Positions 15,978 to 27,561 of a stretch of 64,000 bases of DNA are shown in pieces. A model generated the notes under the pieces. That model was not told where the DNA came from, ran no database searches, and saw only the letters and a list, made by a program, of their open reading frames with translations. Each line of letters begins with the position of its first letter. The stretch's first letter is position 1. The DNA is taken from NCBI RefSeq assembly GCF_005938645.2, contig NZ_CP042171.1:620001-684000 (forward strand), written 5' to 3'. The stretch is from Pedobacter sp. KBS0701. Lineage in GTDB: Bacteria; Bacteroidota; Bacteroidia; Sphingobacteriales; Sphingobacteriaceae. A program made the position numbers and the translations under genes.

Positions 15978-16595
15978 ATGAGATTTATAGTTTATTTATT
16001 TGTTTTTTGTTTTTCTTATTTAAATGTCCAAGCTCAAAACTACTTAGGGATTACCCCAATGCATAAATTTTTTCAAAAACATGCAGATAGTACCTATATA
16101 ATTTCATCTGCTAATCAATATCATATAGAATATCAAATTCTAAGTAAAGTTGGTGATACAATATCGACCTATACCTATAAAAGCAACACGAAACTTGGTC
16201 CTAAATTGAAAGAAATTCCAAGAGCATTTAGAGAGGCTTTTTTAAAGAAGAATGCAAATTTAATATATTTTATACCCGTTGATATAAATGTTTTTTTTCA
16301 ACCAAAATATTTAAATTTAGATAGTTTGAAACAATTCTGGACAAAATCCGCAAAATTAAAAATGTGGAGCGTTAGTGATGATAAAATTGACGGAGAAGGG
16401 TGTGATTTAAAACAACCCGGTTACGCTATCTCCGACGGCGGTCAAATTTATTTACATCTTATCACTAAAGATAACATTAAGGAACTGTTTTTTTATGCAC
16501 CAGATTATTATAATGAAAAATGTCCGGGCAGAAAAGGAAGGAAAGCTATTTTAGAGTTGAGTGATTTGTTTAATAGTTATTTCAAAGAGAAATAA
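15978..16595 (+). CDS. Small secreted protein (P3), paralogue of P2
   Basis: 205 aa, signal peptide MRFIVYLFVFCFSYLNVQAQ with a likely AQA-like cleavage site. It aligns end to end with P2 and keeps PVDIN, the DG.GC Cys near residue 143, and CPGRKGR near 181. Its apparent zincin partner survives only as a C-terminal remnant, so this is a second intact small protein behind a dead zincin gene (the other is P1). The next gene is rplK, which has its own promoter within the 140-bp gap. Function unknown. Confidence 0.65.
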   Translation: MRFIVYLFVFCFSYLNVQAQNYLGITPMHKFFQKHADSTYIISSANQYHIEYQILSKVGDTISTYTYKSNTKLGPKLKEIPRAFREAFLKKNANLIYFIPVDINVFFQPKYLNLDSLKQFWTKSAKLKMWSVSDDKIDGEGCDLKQPGYAISDGGQIYLHLITKDNIKELFFYAPDYYNEKCPGRKGRKAILELSDLFNSYFKEK

Positions 16596-16612
16596 TATAT
16601 TTCTTCTTATCT

Positions 16613-16644
16613 ATTGCAGTAATGTAAGATTATCCATATCTTTG
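16613..16644 (+). promoter_or_regulatory. rplK-rpoC operon promoter
   Basis: ATTG (16613-16616), a 20-bp spacer and TATCTTTG (16637-16644, exact TAnnTTTG) precede rplK. Transcription would start about 16651, with an 85-nt leader. It makes the ribosomal/RNAP operon independent of the accessory island and of nusG. Confidence 0.7.
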
Positions 16645-16736
16645 CAGTCCTTTAAGCTTTATAGGAGCTATAAGGAATTAAATGTTACATGCTTCCAATA
16701 TTTAACATTGAGTTTTAAATAAACAAAAAACACAAA

Positions 16737-17180
16737 ATGGCAAAAGAAGTCAGTGCAATGATCAAATTACAGATCAAAGGCGGAGCGGCAAATCCATCGC
16801 CACCAGTAGGACCTGCATTAGGTGCTAAAGGGGTGAACATCATGGAGTTTTGCAAACAGTACAACGCTCGTACCCAAGATAAAGCAGGTAAAGTATTGCC
16901 AGTTGTAATTACTGTTTATGCTGATAAGTCATTCGATTTCATCATCAAAACCCCTCCGGTAGCTATCCAGTTAAAAGATGCTACTAAATTACAGAGTGGT
17001 TCTGCTGAGCCTAACCGTAAGAAAGTTGGGTCGGTGACCTGGGACCAGATTAAAGTTATTGCTGAGGATAAAATGCCTGATTTAAATGCATTTACAATCG
17101 AATCAGCAATGAGTATGGTTGCTGGAACAGCACGCAGTATGGGAATCACCGTTTCTGGTGACGCACCCTGGAACAATTAA
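16737..17180 (+). CDS. rplK: 50S ribosomal protein uL11
   Basis: 147 aa, normal length. It has the N-terminal domain signature ([20 protein letters not shown], including the PPVGPALG loop) and the C-terminal rRNA-binding domain. It forms the stalk base with 23S rRNA and is needed for factor binding and stringent signalling. First gene of the rplKAJL-rpoBC operon, displaced here from nusG by the accessory island. Confidence 0.98.
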   Translation: MAKEVSAMIKLQIKGGAANPSPPVGPALGAKGVNIMEFCKQYNARTQDKAGKVLPVVITVYADKSFDFIIKTPPVAIQLKDATKLQSGSAEPNRKKVGSVTWDQIKVIAEDKMPDLNAFTIESAMSMVAGTARSMGITVSGDAPWNN

Positions 17181-17200
17181 TTAAAAAACAGTTTACAACA

Positions 17201-17899
17201 GTGGCGAAATTAACTAAAAATCAAAAAAAGGCACATGCTAAAATAGAAGCTGGTAAAGCTTATACTTTGAAGGATGCTGCTGCTTTGGTAAAAGAAATCA
17301 CTACTACTAAATTCGATGCTTCAGTTGATATTGATGTATCTTTAGGAGTAGATCCGCGTAAAGCCAATCAAATGGTACGTGGTATTGCTACTTTACCACA
17401 CGGAACAGGTAAAACTGTACGTGTTTTAGCTTTAGTAACTCCTGACAAGGAAGAAGAAGCAAAAGCAGCTGGCGCAGACTTCGTAGGTTTAGACGAGTAT
17501 GTTGCTAAAATTGAAGGTGGTTGGACCGATGTAGACATTATTATCACTACACCAGCTTGTATGGCTAAGGTAGGTAAATTGGGCCGTGTTTTAGGTCCAA
17601 GGAACTTAATGCCTAACCCAAAATCTGGCACAGTAACCAACGAAGTTGGTAAAGCTGTAACAGAGGTTAAAGCAGGTAAAATTGATTTTAAAGTAGACAA
17701 AACGGGTATCATACACGCCTCGATAGGAAAAGTATCATTCCCAGCAGATAAAATTTATGAGAATGCACTTGAAATCATTCAGGTAATTTCTAAATTAAAA
17801 CCATCTGCTGCAAAAGGAACTTATTTTAAGAGCATTCACGTGTCTTCTACAATGAGTCCTGGGATTGCAATTGAAACAAAATCAGTAGCGGGGATCTAA
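17201..17899 (+). CDS. rplA: 50S ribosomal protein uL1
   Basis: 232 aa with the L1 two-domain layout. The signature region is [20 protein letters not shown] (about residues 128-147). The start codon is GTG at 17201, giving [10 protein letters not shown]. It forms the L1 stalk at the E site and in many bacteria represses its own operon. It is 20 nt after rplK and 2 nt before rplJ. Confidence 0.98.
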   Translation: MAKLTKNQKKAHAKIEAGKAYTLKDAAALVKEITTTKFDASVDIDVSLGVDPRKANQMVRGIATLPHGTGKTVRVLALVTPDKEEEAKAAGADFVGLDEYVAKIEGGWTDVDIIITTPACMAKVGKLGRVLGPRNLMPNPKSGTVTNEVGKAVTEVKAGKIDFKVDKTGIIHASIGKVSFPADKIYENALEIIQVISKLKPSAAKGTYFKSIHVSSTMSPGIAIETKSVAGI

Positions 17900-17901
17900 T
17901 C

Positions 17902-18423
17902 ATGAACAGAGAAGAAAAAAACGAAGTAGTTTTAGAACTACAAGGACAAATGCAAGAGTTTGGCAATTTTTACATTGCTGATACCTCTAGCCTTTCTGTA
18001 GAGCAGATCAATAACATCCGCCGCAAATGTTTCGAAGGTGATATCGTAATGAAGGTTGCTAAGAACTCTTTAATTCGCAAAGCGATTGAAGGTTTAGATG
18101 GCGATGCTTCTGAGATATACGAAGCGCTTAAAGGTTCATCATCATTATTATTCTCAAAAACAGCAAATGCTCCGGCTAAGTTGATTAAAGCTTTGAGAAA
18201 AACTTCTGATAAGCCTGTGCTTAAAGCAGCATTTATAGATTCATCAGTATACGTTGGCGATGACCAATTGAATAACTTAGTAAGCTTAAAATCAAGAGAA
18301 GAGCTTATTGGCGATATCATTGGATTATTACAGTCACCAGCTAAAAATGTGCTATCTGCGCTTCAATCAGGCGGTAACAAAATTGCAGGAATTGTTAAAA
18401 CTCTTCAGGAAAGAGAAGGTTAA
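17902..18423 (+). CDS. rplJ: 50S ribosomal protein uL10
   Basis: 173 aa, standard length. The N-terminal RNA-binding domain contains MKVAKNSLIRKAI (about residues 50-62); the C-terminal helix that carries L7/L12 dimers ends the protein. It starts 2 nt after rplA. A short hairpin CGAAC/GTTCG (18424-18440) lies between it and rplL. In other bacteria the L10-L12 complex binds this operon's mRNA, but I see no clear equivalent site here. Confidence 0.97.
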   Translation: MNREEKNEVVLELQGQMQEFGNFYIADTSSLSVEQINNIRRKCFEGDIVMKVAKNSLIRKAIEGLDGDASEIYEALKGSSSLLFSKTANAPAKLIKALRKTSDKPVLKAAFIDSSVYVGDDQLNNLVSLKSREELIGDIIGLLQSPAKNVLSALQSGGNKIAGIVKTLQEREG

Positions 18424-18489
18424 CGAACACCTTAAGTTCGCAAATTAAACAAAATTATTACACACGTAAATTTTTAAAATCTTAATAAA

Positions 18490-18867
18490 ATGGCAGATTT
18501 AAAAGCGTTTGCTGAGCAATTAGTAAACTTAACAGTAAAAGAAGTTAATGAATTAGCTCAAATCTTAAAAGATGAGTATGGTATTGAGCCTGCAGCTGCT
18601 GCTGTAGTTGCTGGTCCTGCTGCTGGTGGTGATGCACCTGCTGCTGCTGCAGAAAAAACATCTTTTGATGTAATCTTAAAAGAAGCTGGTGGTCAGAAAT
18701 TAGCAGTTGTAAAACTTGTTAAAGACTTAACTGGTTTAGGTTTGAAAGAAGCTAAAGACTTAGTAGACGGAGCACCAAAAGAATTAAAAGCTGGTGTTGC
18801 TAAAGACGAAGCAGAAGCTCTTAAAAAACAATTAGAAGAAGCTGGAGCAGTAGTTGAGATTAAGTAA
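18490..18867 (+). CDS. rplL: 50S ribosomal protein bL12 (L7/L12)
   Basis: 125 aa. An N-terminal dimerisation helix, an Ala/Gly-rich flexible hinge ([20 protein letters not shown], about residues 35-54) and the factor-binding C-terminal domain with [19 protein letters not shown] are all present. It recruits and stimulates EF-Tu, EF-G and IF2. Codons are highly biased. An attenuator-like terminator follows (18899-18925), as expected for the higher need for L12 than for RNAP. Confidence 0.98.
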   Translation: MADLKAFAEQLVNLTVKEVNELAQILKDEYGIEPAAAAVVAGPAAGGDAPAAAAEKTSFDVILKEAGGQKLAVVKLVKDLTGLGLKEAKDLVDGAPKELKAGVAKDEAEALKKQLEEAGAVVEIK

Positions 18868-18898
18868 TCACTTAACTTAGCTAAGCTAAAAATGTATC

Positions 18899-18930
18899 AG
18901 ACACCGACTGAAAATGTCGGTGTCTTTACC
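18899..18930 (+). terminator. Attenuator/terminator between rplL and rpoB
   Basis: AGACACCGAC (18899-18908) pairs perfectly with GTCGGTGTCT (18916-18925) across a 7-nt loop, but only a short T-tract follows. It probably reduces read-through from ribosomal-protein genes into rpoBC. Confidence 0.75.
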
Positions 18931-19023
18931 TGTTTATAAACATCTCATTTTGTTTGGTTAATGAGCATGGTTAGAACGAAACCAAACAAATAGTTTATTC
19001 TTAAACTAAAATCTTTTAGTCCA

Positions 19024-22000
19024 TTGGCAAAGACAGTCGAACAAAGAGTAAATTTTGCAACTAGTAAGCACATTATAGACTATCCGGATTTTCTGGATGT
19101 GCAATTGCAATCATTCAGAGAATTTTTCCAGATAGATACCACATCAGACGATCGCTCAAGCGAAGGTTTGTTCAAAGTGTTTGCTGAAAACTTTCCAATA
19201 ACAGATTCAAGAAATATCTTCGTATTAGAGTTTCTTGATTATTTTGTTGATCCGCCACGTTACGATATACACGAGTGTATTGAGCGTGGATTAACCTACA
19301 ATGTTCCATTAAAAGCAAAGCTGAAGCTTTCTTGTAATGATGTAGAACATGAAGATTTTGAAACCATTATTCAGGATGTGTACTTAGGTACTATCCCGTA
19401 TATGACACCAAAAGGTACGTTTGTTATTAACGGTGCAGAACGTGTTATCGTTTCGCAATTACACCGTTCTCCAGGAGTGTTCTTCGGCCAAAGCCGTCAC
19501 ACTAACGGAACCAAATTGTATTCTGCCCGTGTAATTCCTTTCAAAGGTTCATGGATCGAGTTCGCTACAGACGTTAATAACGTGATGTATGCTTATATCG
19601 ATCGTAAGAAAAAATTCCCGGTTACCACTTTATTACGTGCTATCGGTTACGATTCTGATAAAGATATCTTGGAACTTTTCGATCTTGCTGACGAAGTAAA
19701 AGTTAGTAAATCTGGTTTAAAGAAATACATCGGTCGTAAACTGGCTGCAAGGGTATTAAAAAAATGGGTTGAAGATTTTGTTGATGAAGATACTGGTGAG
19801 GTAGTTTCTATCGACCGTAATGAAGTGATTCTTGAAAGAGAAACCGTTTTAGAAGACGAACACATTGATATGGTTATCGAAGCTGGCGTAAAAAGCATCA
19901 TCTTGTCAAAAGAAGATGGCGCAAGTCAGGCTGATTATACCATTATATATAATACATTACAGAAAGATACATCAAACTCAGAAAAAGAAGCTGTAGAAAA
20001 CATCTATCGTGCTTTGCGTAACGCAGAACCACCTGATGAGGAAACAGCCCGTGGTATCATTGATCGTTTATTCTTCTCAGATAAACGTTACGATTTAGGA
20101 GATGTTGGTCGTTACCGTATCAACCGTAAATTAAAAATGAATACCCCTGATGAGGTTAAAGTATTAACAAAAGCAGATATTATTGCAATTGTGAAATACC
20201 TGATCAAACTGATCAACTCAAAAGAAGAGGTAGATGATATCGATCACTTGTCTAACCGTCGTGTACGTACGGTGGGTGAGCAATTGTACGCACAATTTGG
20301 TGTTGGTTTAGCCCGTATGGCCAGAACAATCCGTGAGCGTATGAACATTCGTGATAACGAGGTGTTTACACCAACTGATTTGATTAATGCCCGTACGTTA
20401 TCATCGGTAATCAACTCTTTCTTTGGTACTAACCAGTTATCTCAGTTCATGGATCAAACGAATCCATTAGCAGAGATCACGCACAAACGCCGTTTATCGG
20501 CTTTAGGTCCAGGTGGTTTATCACGTGAGCGTGCCGGTTTCGAGGTACGTGACGTTCACTATACACACTATGGTCGTTTATGTACTATTGAAACTCCGGA
20601 GGGACCAAATATTGGTTTGATTTCATCACTTTGTGTGCATGCAAAAATCAATAATTTAGGTTTCATTGAAACACCATACAAACGTGTTGAAGATGGTAAA
20701 GTAGTTGTAGATTCAGACGTTATTTATTTATCTGCTGAAGATGAAGATGGTAAAACCATCGCTCAGGCCAATGCAGAGTATGATGATAAAGGTAACTTTA
20801 CCACACCGCGTGTTAAAGCGCGTTATGAGGGTGACTTCCCGATTATTGAGCCTGAGAAATTAGACTTAATGGACGTTGCGCCTAACCAGATTACTTCAAT
20901 CGCTGCTTCGTTAATTCCGTTCCTGGAACATGATGATGCGAACAGGGCTTTGATGGGATCGAACATGCAACGTCAGGCCGTACCATTGTTACGTCCTGAA
21001 GCACCAATTGTAGGAACAGGTTTAGAAGGTCGCGTGGCACGTGACTCAAGAACTTTGATCAACGCAGAAGGTGACGGTGTTGTAGAGTATGTTGATGCTA
21101 ACGAAATCACCATTAAATATGAGCGTAACGAAGATGATCGTTTAGTTTCGTTTGAAGGTGATAGCAAAACTTACCGTTTAATTAAATTCAAAAAAACCAA
21201 CCAGAATACTTGTATCAACTTAAAACCAATCGTTAAGAAAGGTCAGAAAGTAACTAAAGGACAAGTGCTTTGCGAAGGTTATGCGACTGAAAATGGTGAA
21301 TTGGCACTAGGTAGAAACTTGAAAGTGGCATTCATGCCTTGGCAAGGTTTCAACTTTGAGGATGCGATTGTAATTAACGAGCGTATTGTTCGTGATGACG
21401 TTTTCACTTCATTGCATATTGAAGAGTTTGAATTAGAAGTACGTGATACTAAGCGTGGAGAAGAGGAATTAACACCAGATATCCCGAACGTTTCTGAAGA
21501 GGCTACTAAAGACCTTGATGAAAATGGTATTATCCGTATTGGTGCTGATGTAAAAGAAGGTGATATTTTAATTGGTAAGATTACGCCAAAAGGAGAATCT
21601 GATCCTTCACCGGAAGAGAAATTACTACGTGCAATTTTTGGTGATAAAGCAGGTGATGTTAAAGATGCGTCTTTAAAAACTCCTCCTTCTATCCAGGGTG
21701 TGGTAATTGATACTAAATTATTCAGCCGTGCTAAGAAAACTACAAAAGCTGAGGAAAAATCAGCAATTGAGAAATTAGACAAAGGATATAACAATATCAC
21801 TGAGAAATTAAAAGCAGAATTAGTTGACAAATTATTCACTATCGTAAACGGAAAAACATCTCAGGGTGTATTTAACATTTACAAAGAATTATTAGTTGCT
21901 AAAGGCGCTAAATTTACTCAGAAAATTTTAGCTGAGCTTGATTATAATCACATTAGCCCTAACAAATGGACTACTGATGATGATAAAAACGAGATGATTA

Positions 22001-22827
22001 AAATGTTGCTTCACAACTACGGTATCCGTGTTAACGAGGAACTTGGTGCTTACAAACGTGATAAATTCGCGATCAGTGTAGGTGATGAGCTTCCTTCAGG
22101 AATCGTACAGATGGCAAAAGTTTATGTAGCTAAAAAACGTAAATTAAAAGTAGGTGATAAAATGGCGGGTCGCCACGGTAACAAAGGTATTGTAGCGCGT
22201 ATTGTACGTGATGAAGATATGCCTTTCTTAGCTGATGGTAGTCCGGTTGATATCGTGTTGAACCCACTGGGTGTACCTTCACGTATGAACCTTGGTCAGA
22301 TCTACGAAACCGTATTGGCATGGGCCGGTAAAGAATTAGGTGTTAAATTTGCAACTCCGATTTTTGATGGTGCTACGCATGATGAGGTAGAAGAATGGAT
22401 CGCTAAAGCAGGAGTTCCTGCTTCAGGAAAAACCTACTTATACAATGGTTTAACAGGTGAGCGTTTCGATCAGACTACAACTGTAGGTATTATCTACATG
22501 TTGAAATTAGGTCACATGGTTGATGATAAGATGCACGCCCGTTCAATCGGACCATATTCATTAATTACACAACAACCATTGGGTGGTAAAGCCCAGTTCG
22601 GTGGTCAGCGTTTTGGTGAGATGGAGGTTTGGGCATTAGAGGCATTTGGTGCAGCTAATATTCTTCAGGAGATCTTAACCGTTAAATCGGATGATGTAAT
22701 CGGAAGAGCGAAAACTTACGAAGCCATTGTTAAAGGTGAAAACCTACCAACGCCAGGTGTACCAGAATCGTTCAACGTATTGGTACATGAGTTACGCGGA
22801 TTAGGTTTAGATATTACGTTAGATTAA
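19024..22827 (+). CDS. rpoB: DNA-directed RNA polymerase subunit beta
   Basis: 1267 aa. The start is TTG at 19024, giving [15 protein letters not shown]; no ATG fits. The rifampicin region near residues 468-530 reads [19 protein letters not shown] then [13 protein letters not shown], i.e. the wild-type sensitive residues (Gln, Asp, His, Ser) are present. Flap, switch and C-terminal clamp regions are intact ([20 protein letters not shown] near residue 1185). It follows rplL after an attenuator and precedes rpoC. The 93-bp gap to rpoC is filled by an imperfect palindrome. Confidence 0.98.
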   Translation: MAKTVEQRVNFATSKHIIDYPDFLDVQLQSFREFFQIDTTSDDRSSEGLFKVFAENFPITDSRNIFVLEFLDYFVDPPRYDIHECIERGLTYNVPLKAKLKLSCNDVEHEDFETIIQDVYLGTIPYMTPKGTFVINGAERVIVSQLHRSPGVFFGQSRHTNGTKLYSARVIPFKGSWIEFATDVNNVMYAYIDRKKKFPVTTLLRAIGYDSDKDILELFDLADEVKVSKSGLKKYIGRKLAARVLKKWVEDFVDEDTGEVVSIDRNEVILERETVLEDEHIDMVIEAGVKSIILSKEDGASQADYTIIYNTLQKDTSNSEKEAVENIYRALRNAEPPDEETARGIIDRLFFSDKRYDLGDVGRYRINRKLKMNTPDEVKVLTKADIIAIVKYLIKLINSKEEVDDIDHLSNRRVRTVGEQLYAQFGVGLARMARTIRERMNIRDNEVFTPTDLINARTLSSVINSFFGTNQLSQFMDQTNPLAEITHKRRLSALGPGGLSRERAGFEVRDVHYTHYGRLCTIETPEGPNIGLISSLCVHAKINNLGFIETPYKRVEDGKVVVDSDVIYLSAEDEDGKTIAQANAEYDDKGNFTTPRVKARYEGDFPIIEPEKLDLMDVAPNQITSIAASLIPFLEHDDANRALMGSNMQRQAVPLLRPEAPIVGTGLEGRVARDSRTLINAEGDGVVEYVDANEITIKYERNEDDRLVSFEGDSKTYRLIKFKKTNQNTCINLKPIVKKGQKVTKGQVLCEGYATENGELALGRNLKVAFMPWQGFNFEDAIVINERIVRDDVFTSLHIEEFELEVRDTKRGEEELTPDIPNVSEEATKDLDENGIIRIGADVKEGDILIGKITPKGESDPSPEEKLLRAIFGDKAGDVKDASLKTPPSIQGVVIDTKLFSRAKKTTKAEEKSAIEKLDKGYNNITEKLKAELVDKLFTIVNGKTSQGVFNIYKELLVAKGAKFTQKILAELDYNHISPNKWTTDDDKNEMIKMLLHNYGIRVNEELGAYKRDKFAISVGDELPSGIVQMAKVYVAKKRKLKVGDKMAGRHGNKGIVARIVRDEDMPFLADGSPVDIVLNPLGVPSRMNLGQIYETVLAWAGKELGVKFATPIFDGATHDEVEEWIAKAGVPASGKTYLYNGLTGERFDQTTTVGIIYMLKLGHMVDDKMHARSIGPYSLITQQPLGGKAQFGGQRFGEMEVWALEAFGAANILQEILTVKSDDVIGRAKTYEAIVKGENLPTPGVPESFNVLVHELRGLGLDITLD

Positions 22828-22917
22828 CTAAGGTAGAGGGTAAAAAGGCAGAAGGTTGAGGGTTTAAATGCCCAGACCTTCCACCTTTCCACCCTCCGCC
22901 TTTAACCTTATACAAGA
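22828..22917. repeat. Imperfect palindrome between rpoB and rpoC
   Basis: TAAGGTAGAGGGTAAAAAGG...GAGGGTTTA faces ACCTTCCACCTTTCCACCCTCC...AACCTTATA. The two halves are complementary apart from several mismatches. The same AAGGTAGAAGGT words make the palindrome at 5354-5440. It would form a long hairpin in the rpoBC mRNA. Confidence 0.65.
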
Positions 22918-22920
22918 GAT

Positions 22921-25900
22921 ATGTCTTACAAAAAGGATAATAAATTAAAAAGCAATTTCACATCAATCACGATTAGCTTATCGTCTCCGGAAATTATTCT
23001 GGAACGTTCAAGCGGTGAGGTGTTGAAACCAGAAACCATTAACTACCGTACTTACAAACCTGAGCGTGATGGTTTGTTCTGTGAGCGTATTTTTGGTCCG
23101 GTAAAAGATTACGAATGTCATTGCGGTAAATACAAACGTATCCGTTATAAAGGTATTGTTTGCGATCGTTGTGGTGTTGAAGTAACGGAGAAAAAAGTAC
23201 GTCGTGAGCGTATGGGACACATTGCTTTAGTGGTTCCTGTTGCACACATCTGGTACTTCCGCTCTTTACCAAACAAAATCGGTTATTTATTAGGTTTACC
23301 TACTAAAAAATTAGATTTAATTATCTATTACGAGCGTTACGTAGTTATTCAGTCAGGTTTAATGGCTGAAGAAGGTATCAACTATATGGACTTCTTAACG
23401 GAAGAAGAATATTTAGATATCTTAGATAAATTACCTAAAGAAAACCAATACTTAGACGATAAAGATCCTAATAAATTCATCGCCAAAATGGGTGCTGAAG
23501 CATTAGAAGATTTATTAAAACGTATTGATTTAGATACTTTATCTTATGATTTACGTCACCAGGCAGCTAACGAAACTTCTCAGCAACGTAAAAATGAGGC
23601 TTTAAAACGTCTTCAGGTTGTTGAAGCTTTCCGTGGAGCTAATACGCGTATCGAGAATCGCCCTGAGTGGATGATTGTTAAAATCGTTCCGGTTATTCCA
23701 CCAGAATTACGTCCGTTAGTGCCATTAGAAGGTGGTCGTTTCGCCACTTCCGATTTAAATGATTTATACCGTCGTGTAATTATCCGTAACAACCGTTTAA
23801 AACGTTTGATCGAGATTAAAGCACCAGAGGTAATTTTACGTAACGAGAAACGTATGTTGCAGGAAGCTGTAGATTCGTTATTCGATAACTCACGTAAAGT
23901 TAACGCGGTAAAAACTGAAGGTAACCGTGCTTTGAAATCACTTTCAGATATCCTGAAAGGTAAACAAGGCCGTTTCCGTCAGAATTTATTGGGTAAACGT
24001 GTGGATTATTCAGCCCGTTCGGTAATTGTTGTAGGGCCTAGCCTTAAATTACACGAATGCGGTATTCCTAAAGATATGGCTGCTGAGCTTTACAAACCGT
24101 TCATTATTCGTAAGATGATTGAGCGTGGTGTTGTAAAAACAGTTAAGTCTGCTAAGAAAATCGTTGATAGAAAAGATCCGTTAGTTTGGGATATCTTAGA
24201 AAATGTATTAAAAGGTCACCCGGTATTATTAAACCGTGCACCAACACTACACAGACTAGGTATTCAGGCTTTCCAGCCAAAATTAATTGAAGGAAAAGCA
24301 ATCCAGTTACACCCATTAGTTTGTACTGCATTCAACGCCGATTTTGATGGTGACCAGATGGCTGTCCACTTACCGTTAGGTAACGCAGCAATTTTGGAAG
24401 CCCAGGTATTAATGTTGGCCGCACACAATATCTTAAACCCTGCAAACGGTACACCAATTACTGTACCTTCTCAGGATATGGTTTTGGGTCTTTATTATAT
24501 TACTAAAGGCCGTAGAACAGATGAAACCAGAGTTGTAAAAGGACAGGATTCGAATTTCTATTCTCCGGAAGAAGTTATTATTGCTTATAACGAGAAAGAA
24601 TTAGACTTGCACGCATTTATCAAAGTAAGGGTAAATGTTAAACAAGCCGACGGTTCTATCGTTAATAAATTAACTGAAACTACTGTAGGTAGAGTATTGT
24701 TCAACCAGATGGTTCCTGAAGAAGTTGGTTATATCAATGAACTATTAACCAAAAAATCTTTAAGAGATATTATTGGTGAAGTAGTGAAAATGACTGGTAT
24801 GGCGCGTGCTTCTCAATTCTTAGATGATATCAAAGAATTAGGTTTCAAAATGGCATTCCAGGGAGGTTTATCGTTCAACTTACAAGACGTAAACATTCCG
24901 GTAGAAAAACATACTTTATTAGAACAGGCAGCAGCTGAGGTTGAAGAGGTAAGAAACAACTATAACATGGGTTTCATTACCAACAACGAGCGTTACAACC
25001 AGATTATCGATATCTGGACCCGTATCAACAACAGGTTAACTACATTCGTTATGACTCAGTTATCGTCAGATAACCAAGGTTTTAACTCGGTTTACATGAT
25101 GCTTGATTCAGGTGCACGTGGATCTAAAGAGCAGATTCGTCAGCTTTGCGGAATGCGTGGTTTGATGGCGAAACCTCAGAAATCAGGTTCAGGTGGTGAT
25201 ATTATCGAAAACCCGATCTTATCAAACTTTAAGGAAGGTTTATCTGTATTAGAGTACTTTATCTCTACTCACGGTGCACGTAAAGGTTTGGCGGATACGG
25301 CGTTAAAAACGGCTGATGCGGGTTACTTAACCCGTCGTTTACATGATGTGGCGCAGGATATGATTGTTAACGATAACGATTGTGGTACTTTAAGAGGTAT
25401 GTATACGACCGCTTTAAAAGATCAGGAAGATATCGTTGAGCCATTATACGACAGGATTTTAGGCCGTACTTCACTACATGATGTGTACAATCCATTGGAT
25501 AACACTTTATTGGTAGGTGCTGGCGAAGATATTAACGAAGATGTTGCTAAATTGATCGAAGAATCTCCACTAGAGGGTATCGAGATCCGTTCAGTATTAA
25601 CTTGCGAATCTAAACGTGGTGTTTGTGCATTATGTTATGGACGTAACTTAGCGTCTGGTAAACGTGTTCAGAGAGGTGAGGCAGTTGGTGTAATTGCAGC
25701 ACAGTCTATCGGTGAGCCGGGTACACAGTTAACACTTCGTACTTTCCACGTGGGTGGTACTGCATCAAACATTGCTGCAGAATCTAACATCGTAGCTAAG
25801 TTTGATGGTGTAATCGAATTCGAAAATATCCGTACTGTTGATACACAAACAGAAGAAGGAACAGTTCAGGTGGTATTAGGTCGTTCAGGTGAGTTCAAAA

Positions 25901-27207
25901 TCGTTGAACCTGGAACCGGACGTATCATTGTAACCAACAACATTCCTTACGGTGCATTCTTGTTCGTAAAAGAAGGTGATAAACTTTCTAAAGGTGATAA
26001 AATCTGTTCATGGGATCCATACAACGCGGTTATTCTGTCAGAATTTGCCGGTAAAGCACAGTTTGATGCCATTATTGAAGGTGTAACCTTCCGTGAAGAA
26101 TCAGATGAGCAAACTGGTCACCGTGAAAAAGTAATTATCGATACCCGTGATAAAACGAAAAACCCTTCAGTTCAGATCGTTGATAAGAAAGGTGAATTCA
26201 TTAAAGGTTATAACATTCCGGTAGGTGCCCACGTTTCAGTTGATGAAGGTGAAACAATCCAAACTGGACAGATTATCGCTAAGATTCCTCGTGCAACTGG
26301 TAAAACCCGGGATATTACAGGTGGTTTACCTCGTGTAACGGAATTATTTGAAGCACGTAACCCATCTAACCCAGCTGTAGTAACTGAGATTGATGGTGTG
26401 GTAACTTTAGGTGGCGTTAAACGTGGTAACCGTGAAATCACTATCGAATCGAAAGATGGTGAAGTTAAAAAATACCTGGTTCCATTGTCGAAACACATCC
26501 TTGTTCAGGATAACGACTTTGTAAAAGCAGGTATGCCTTTATCAGATGGTTCAATCTCTCCTGCCGATATCTTATCAATTAAAGGCCCTGCAGCGGTTCA
26601 AGAATACTTAGTAAATGGTATTCAAGAGGTTTACCGTTTACAAGGTGTGAAAATTAACGATAAGCACTTCGAGGTAATTGTTCACCAGATGATGCAGAAA
26701 GTTCACATTGAAGATCCAGGTGATACTATTTTCTTAGAAAACAATGCTGTTGACCGTTGGGATTTTGCCGATGAGAACGATGCAATGTACGACAAGAAAG
26801 TTGTTGAAGACGCAGGTGATTCTACAGATTTCAAACCAGGTCAGATTGTTTCATTACGTAGATTAAGAGACGAAAATTCTCAATTGAAACGTAAAGATTT
26901 AAAACAGATTACGGTTAGAGATGCAAGACCAGCAACTGCAAGTTCTATCTTACAAGGTATTACACGTGCATCATTAGGTACTAAATCGTTCATTTCTGCG
27001 GCTTCGTTCCAGGAAACTACGAAAGTATTAAATGAGGCAGCAATTGCAGGTAAACGCGATAATATGTTAGGCTTGAAAGAAAACGTGATCGTTGGTCACT
27101 TAATCCCTTCAGGTACTGGTGTACGTGGTTACGAAAGAATCATCGTTGGTTCTCAGGAAGAATACGATAAATTATTAGCTTCGAAACAAGAAGAAGTAGA
27201 AGCTTAA
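22921..27207 (+). CDS. rpoC: DNA-directed RNA polymerase subunit beta'
   Basis: 1428 aa. The N-terminal zinc-binding Cys cluster ([22 protein letters not shown], about residues 62-83, quoted in parts as CHCGKY and CDRCG) is present. So are the clamp and lid, the catalytic loop NADFDGD (about residues 474-480) that holds Mg2+, the bridge helix and trigger loop, and the second Cys cluster ([13 protein letters not shown] near 897-909). It ends EEVEA at 27207. A strong terminator follows at 27227-27255. Last gene of the rplK-rpoC operon. Confidence 0.98.
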   Translation: MSYKKDNKLKSNFTSITISLSSPEIILERSSGEVLKPETINYRTYKPERDGLFCERIFGPVKDYECHCGKYKRIRYKGIVCDRCGVEVTEKKVRRERMGHIALVVPVAHIWYFRSLPNKIGYLLGLPTKKLDLIIYYERYVVIQSGLMAEEGINYMDFLTEEEYLDILDKLPKENQYLDDKDPNKFIAKMGAEALEDLLKRIDLDTLSYDLRHQAANETSQQRKNEALKRLQVVEAFRGANTRIENRPEWMIVKIVPVIPPELRPLVPLEGGRFATSDLNDLYRRVIIRNNRLKRLIEIKAPEVILRNEKRMLQEAVDSLFDNSRKVNAVKTEGNRALKSLSDILKGKQGRFRQNLLGKRVDYSARSVIVVGPSLKLHECGIPKDMAAELYKPFIIRKMIERGVVKTVKSAKKIVDRKDPLVWDILENVLKGHPVLLNRAPTLHRLGIQAFQPKLIEGKAIQLHPLVCTAFNADFDGDQMAVHLPLGNAAILEAQVLMLAAHNILNPANGTPITVPSQDMVLGLYYITKGRRTDETRVVKGQDSNFYSPEEVIIAYNEKELDLHAFIKVRVNVKQADGSIVNKLTETTVGRVLFNQMVPEEVGYINELLTKKSLRDIIGEVVKMTGMARASQFLDDIKELGFKMAFQGGLSFNLQDVNIPVEKHTLLEQAAAEVEEVRNNYNMGFITNNERYNQIIDIWTRINNRLTTFVMTQLSSDNQGFNSVYMMLDSGARGSKEQIRQLCGMRGLMAKPQKSGSGGDIIENPILSNFKEGLSVLEYFISTHGARKGLADTALKTADAGYLTRRLHDVAQDMIVNDNDCGTLRGMYTTALKDQEDIVEPLYDRILGRTSLHDVYNPLDNTLLVGAGEDINEDVAKLIEESPLEGIEIRSVLTCESKRGVCALCYGRNLASGKRVQRGEAVGVIAAQSIGEPGTQLTLRTFHVGGTASNIAAESNIVAKFDGVIEFENIRTVDTQTEEGTVQVVLGRSGEFKIVEPGTGRIIVTNNIPYGAFLFVKEGDKLSKGDKICSWDPYNAVILSEFAGKAQFDAIIEGVTFREESDEQTGHREKVIIDTRDKTKNPSVQIVDKKGEFIKGYNIPVGAHVSVDEGETIQTGQIIAKIPRATGKTRDITGGLPRVTELFEARNPSNPAVVTEIDGVVTLGGVKRGNREITIESKDGEVKKYLVPLSKHILVQDNDFVKAGMPLSDGSISPADILSIKGPAAVQEYLVNGIQEVYRLQGVKINDKHFEVIVHQMMQKVHIEDPGDTIFLENNAVDRWDFADENDAMYDKKVVEDAGDSTDFKPGQIVSLRRLRDENSQLKRKDLKQITVRDARPATASSILQGITRASLGTKSFISAASFQETTKVLNEAAIAGKRDNMLGLKENVIVGHLIPSGTGVRGYERIIVGSQEEYDKLLASKQEEVEA

Positions 27208-27226
27208 TATTTTTGATATTTGTTTA

Positions 27227-27255
27227 AAACTCCCTCAATATTGAGGGAGTTTTTT
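27227..27255 (+). terminator. Terminator after rpoC
   Basis: AAACTCCCTCAA (27227-27238) and TTGAGGGAGTTT (27241-27252) are perfectly complementary, followed by T up to 27255. Confidence 0.9.
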
Positions 27256-27295
27256 GTTTGGAATAGATTTTGTAACTTTAGTAAAAAATAAACAC

Positions 27296-27561
27296 ATGAG
27301 TGTTACAGAAATTCAACTTTTTCAGATCCTAAAAGCTAGCTAGGCGAACGAGAAGCAGAGCAGTTGGTTTCTTTTGTAAAAGAAGAAGTAAGAACTGAAT
27401 TAGATAATAAAAAAGAAATCTTGGCCACAAAGGAAGACATAGCTAATACAAAGGAAGCATTGGCTAATGCTAAAGCTGATATTATAAAATGGATGTTTAT
27501 TTTTTGGATTGGCCAAATTGCAGTTACTGTTGGTTTTATATTAATGTTTATTAATAAATAG
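27296..27561 (+). pseudogene. Small coiled-coil membrane protein gene with a frameshift
   Basis: ATG 27296 reads MSVTEIQLFQILKAS and meets TAG at 27341-27343. One base away, another frame reads LGEREAEQLVSFVKEEVRTE and continues to TAG at 27559-27561. The second part has a charged coiled coil (KKEILATKEDIANTKEALANAK) and a C-terminal membrane segment (WMFIFWIGQIAVTVGFILMF). Restoring one A (AAAGCTAAGCTAGG for AAAGCTAGCTAGG) fuses them into one protein of about 88 residues. That matches a family of small coiled-coil/TM proteins seen in Pedobacter-like genomes. It is either a fresh pseudogene or a sequencing error. Translation from a later ATG (27364) would lose part of the protein. Confidence 0.7.

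Noticed and set aside
21279..21839. 186-codon frame antisense to rpoB
   Set aside because: Codon-bias shadow of a highly expressed gene; Ser-rich, no motif.
26208..26498. 96-codon frame antisense to rpoC
   Set aside because: Same shadow effect inside a conserved core gene.
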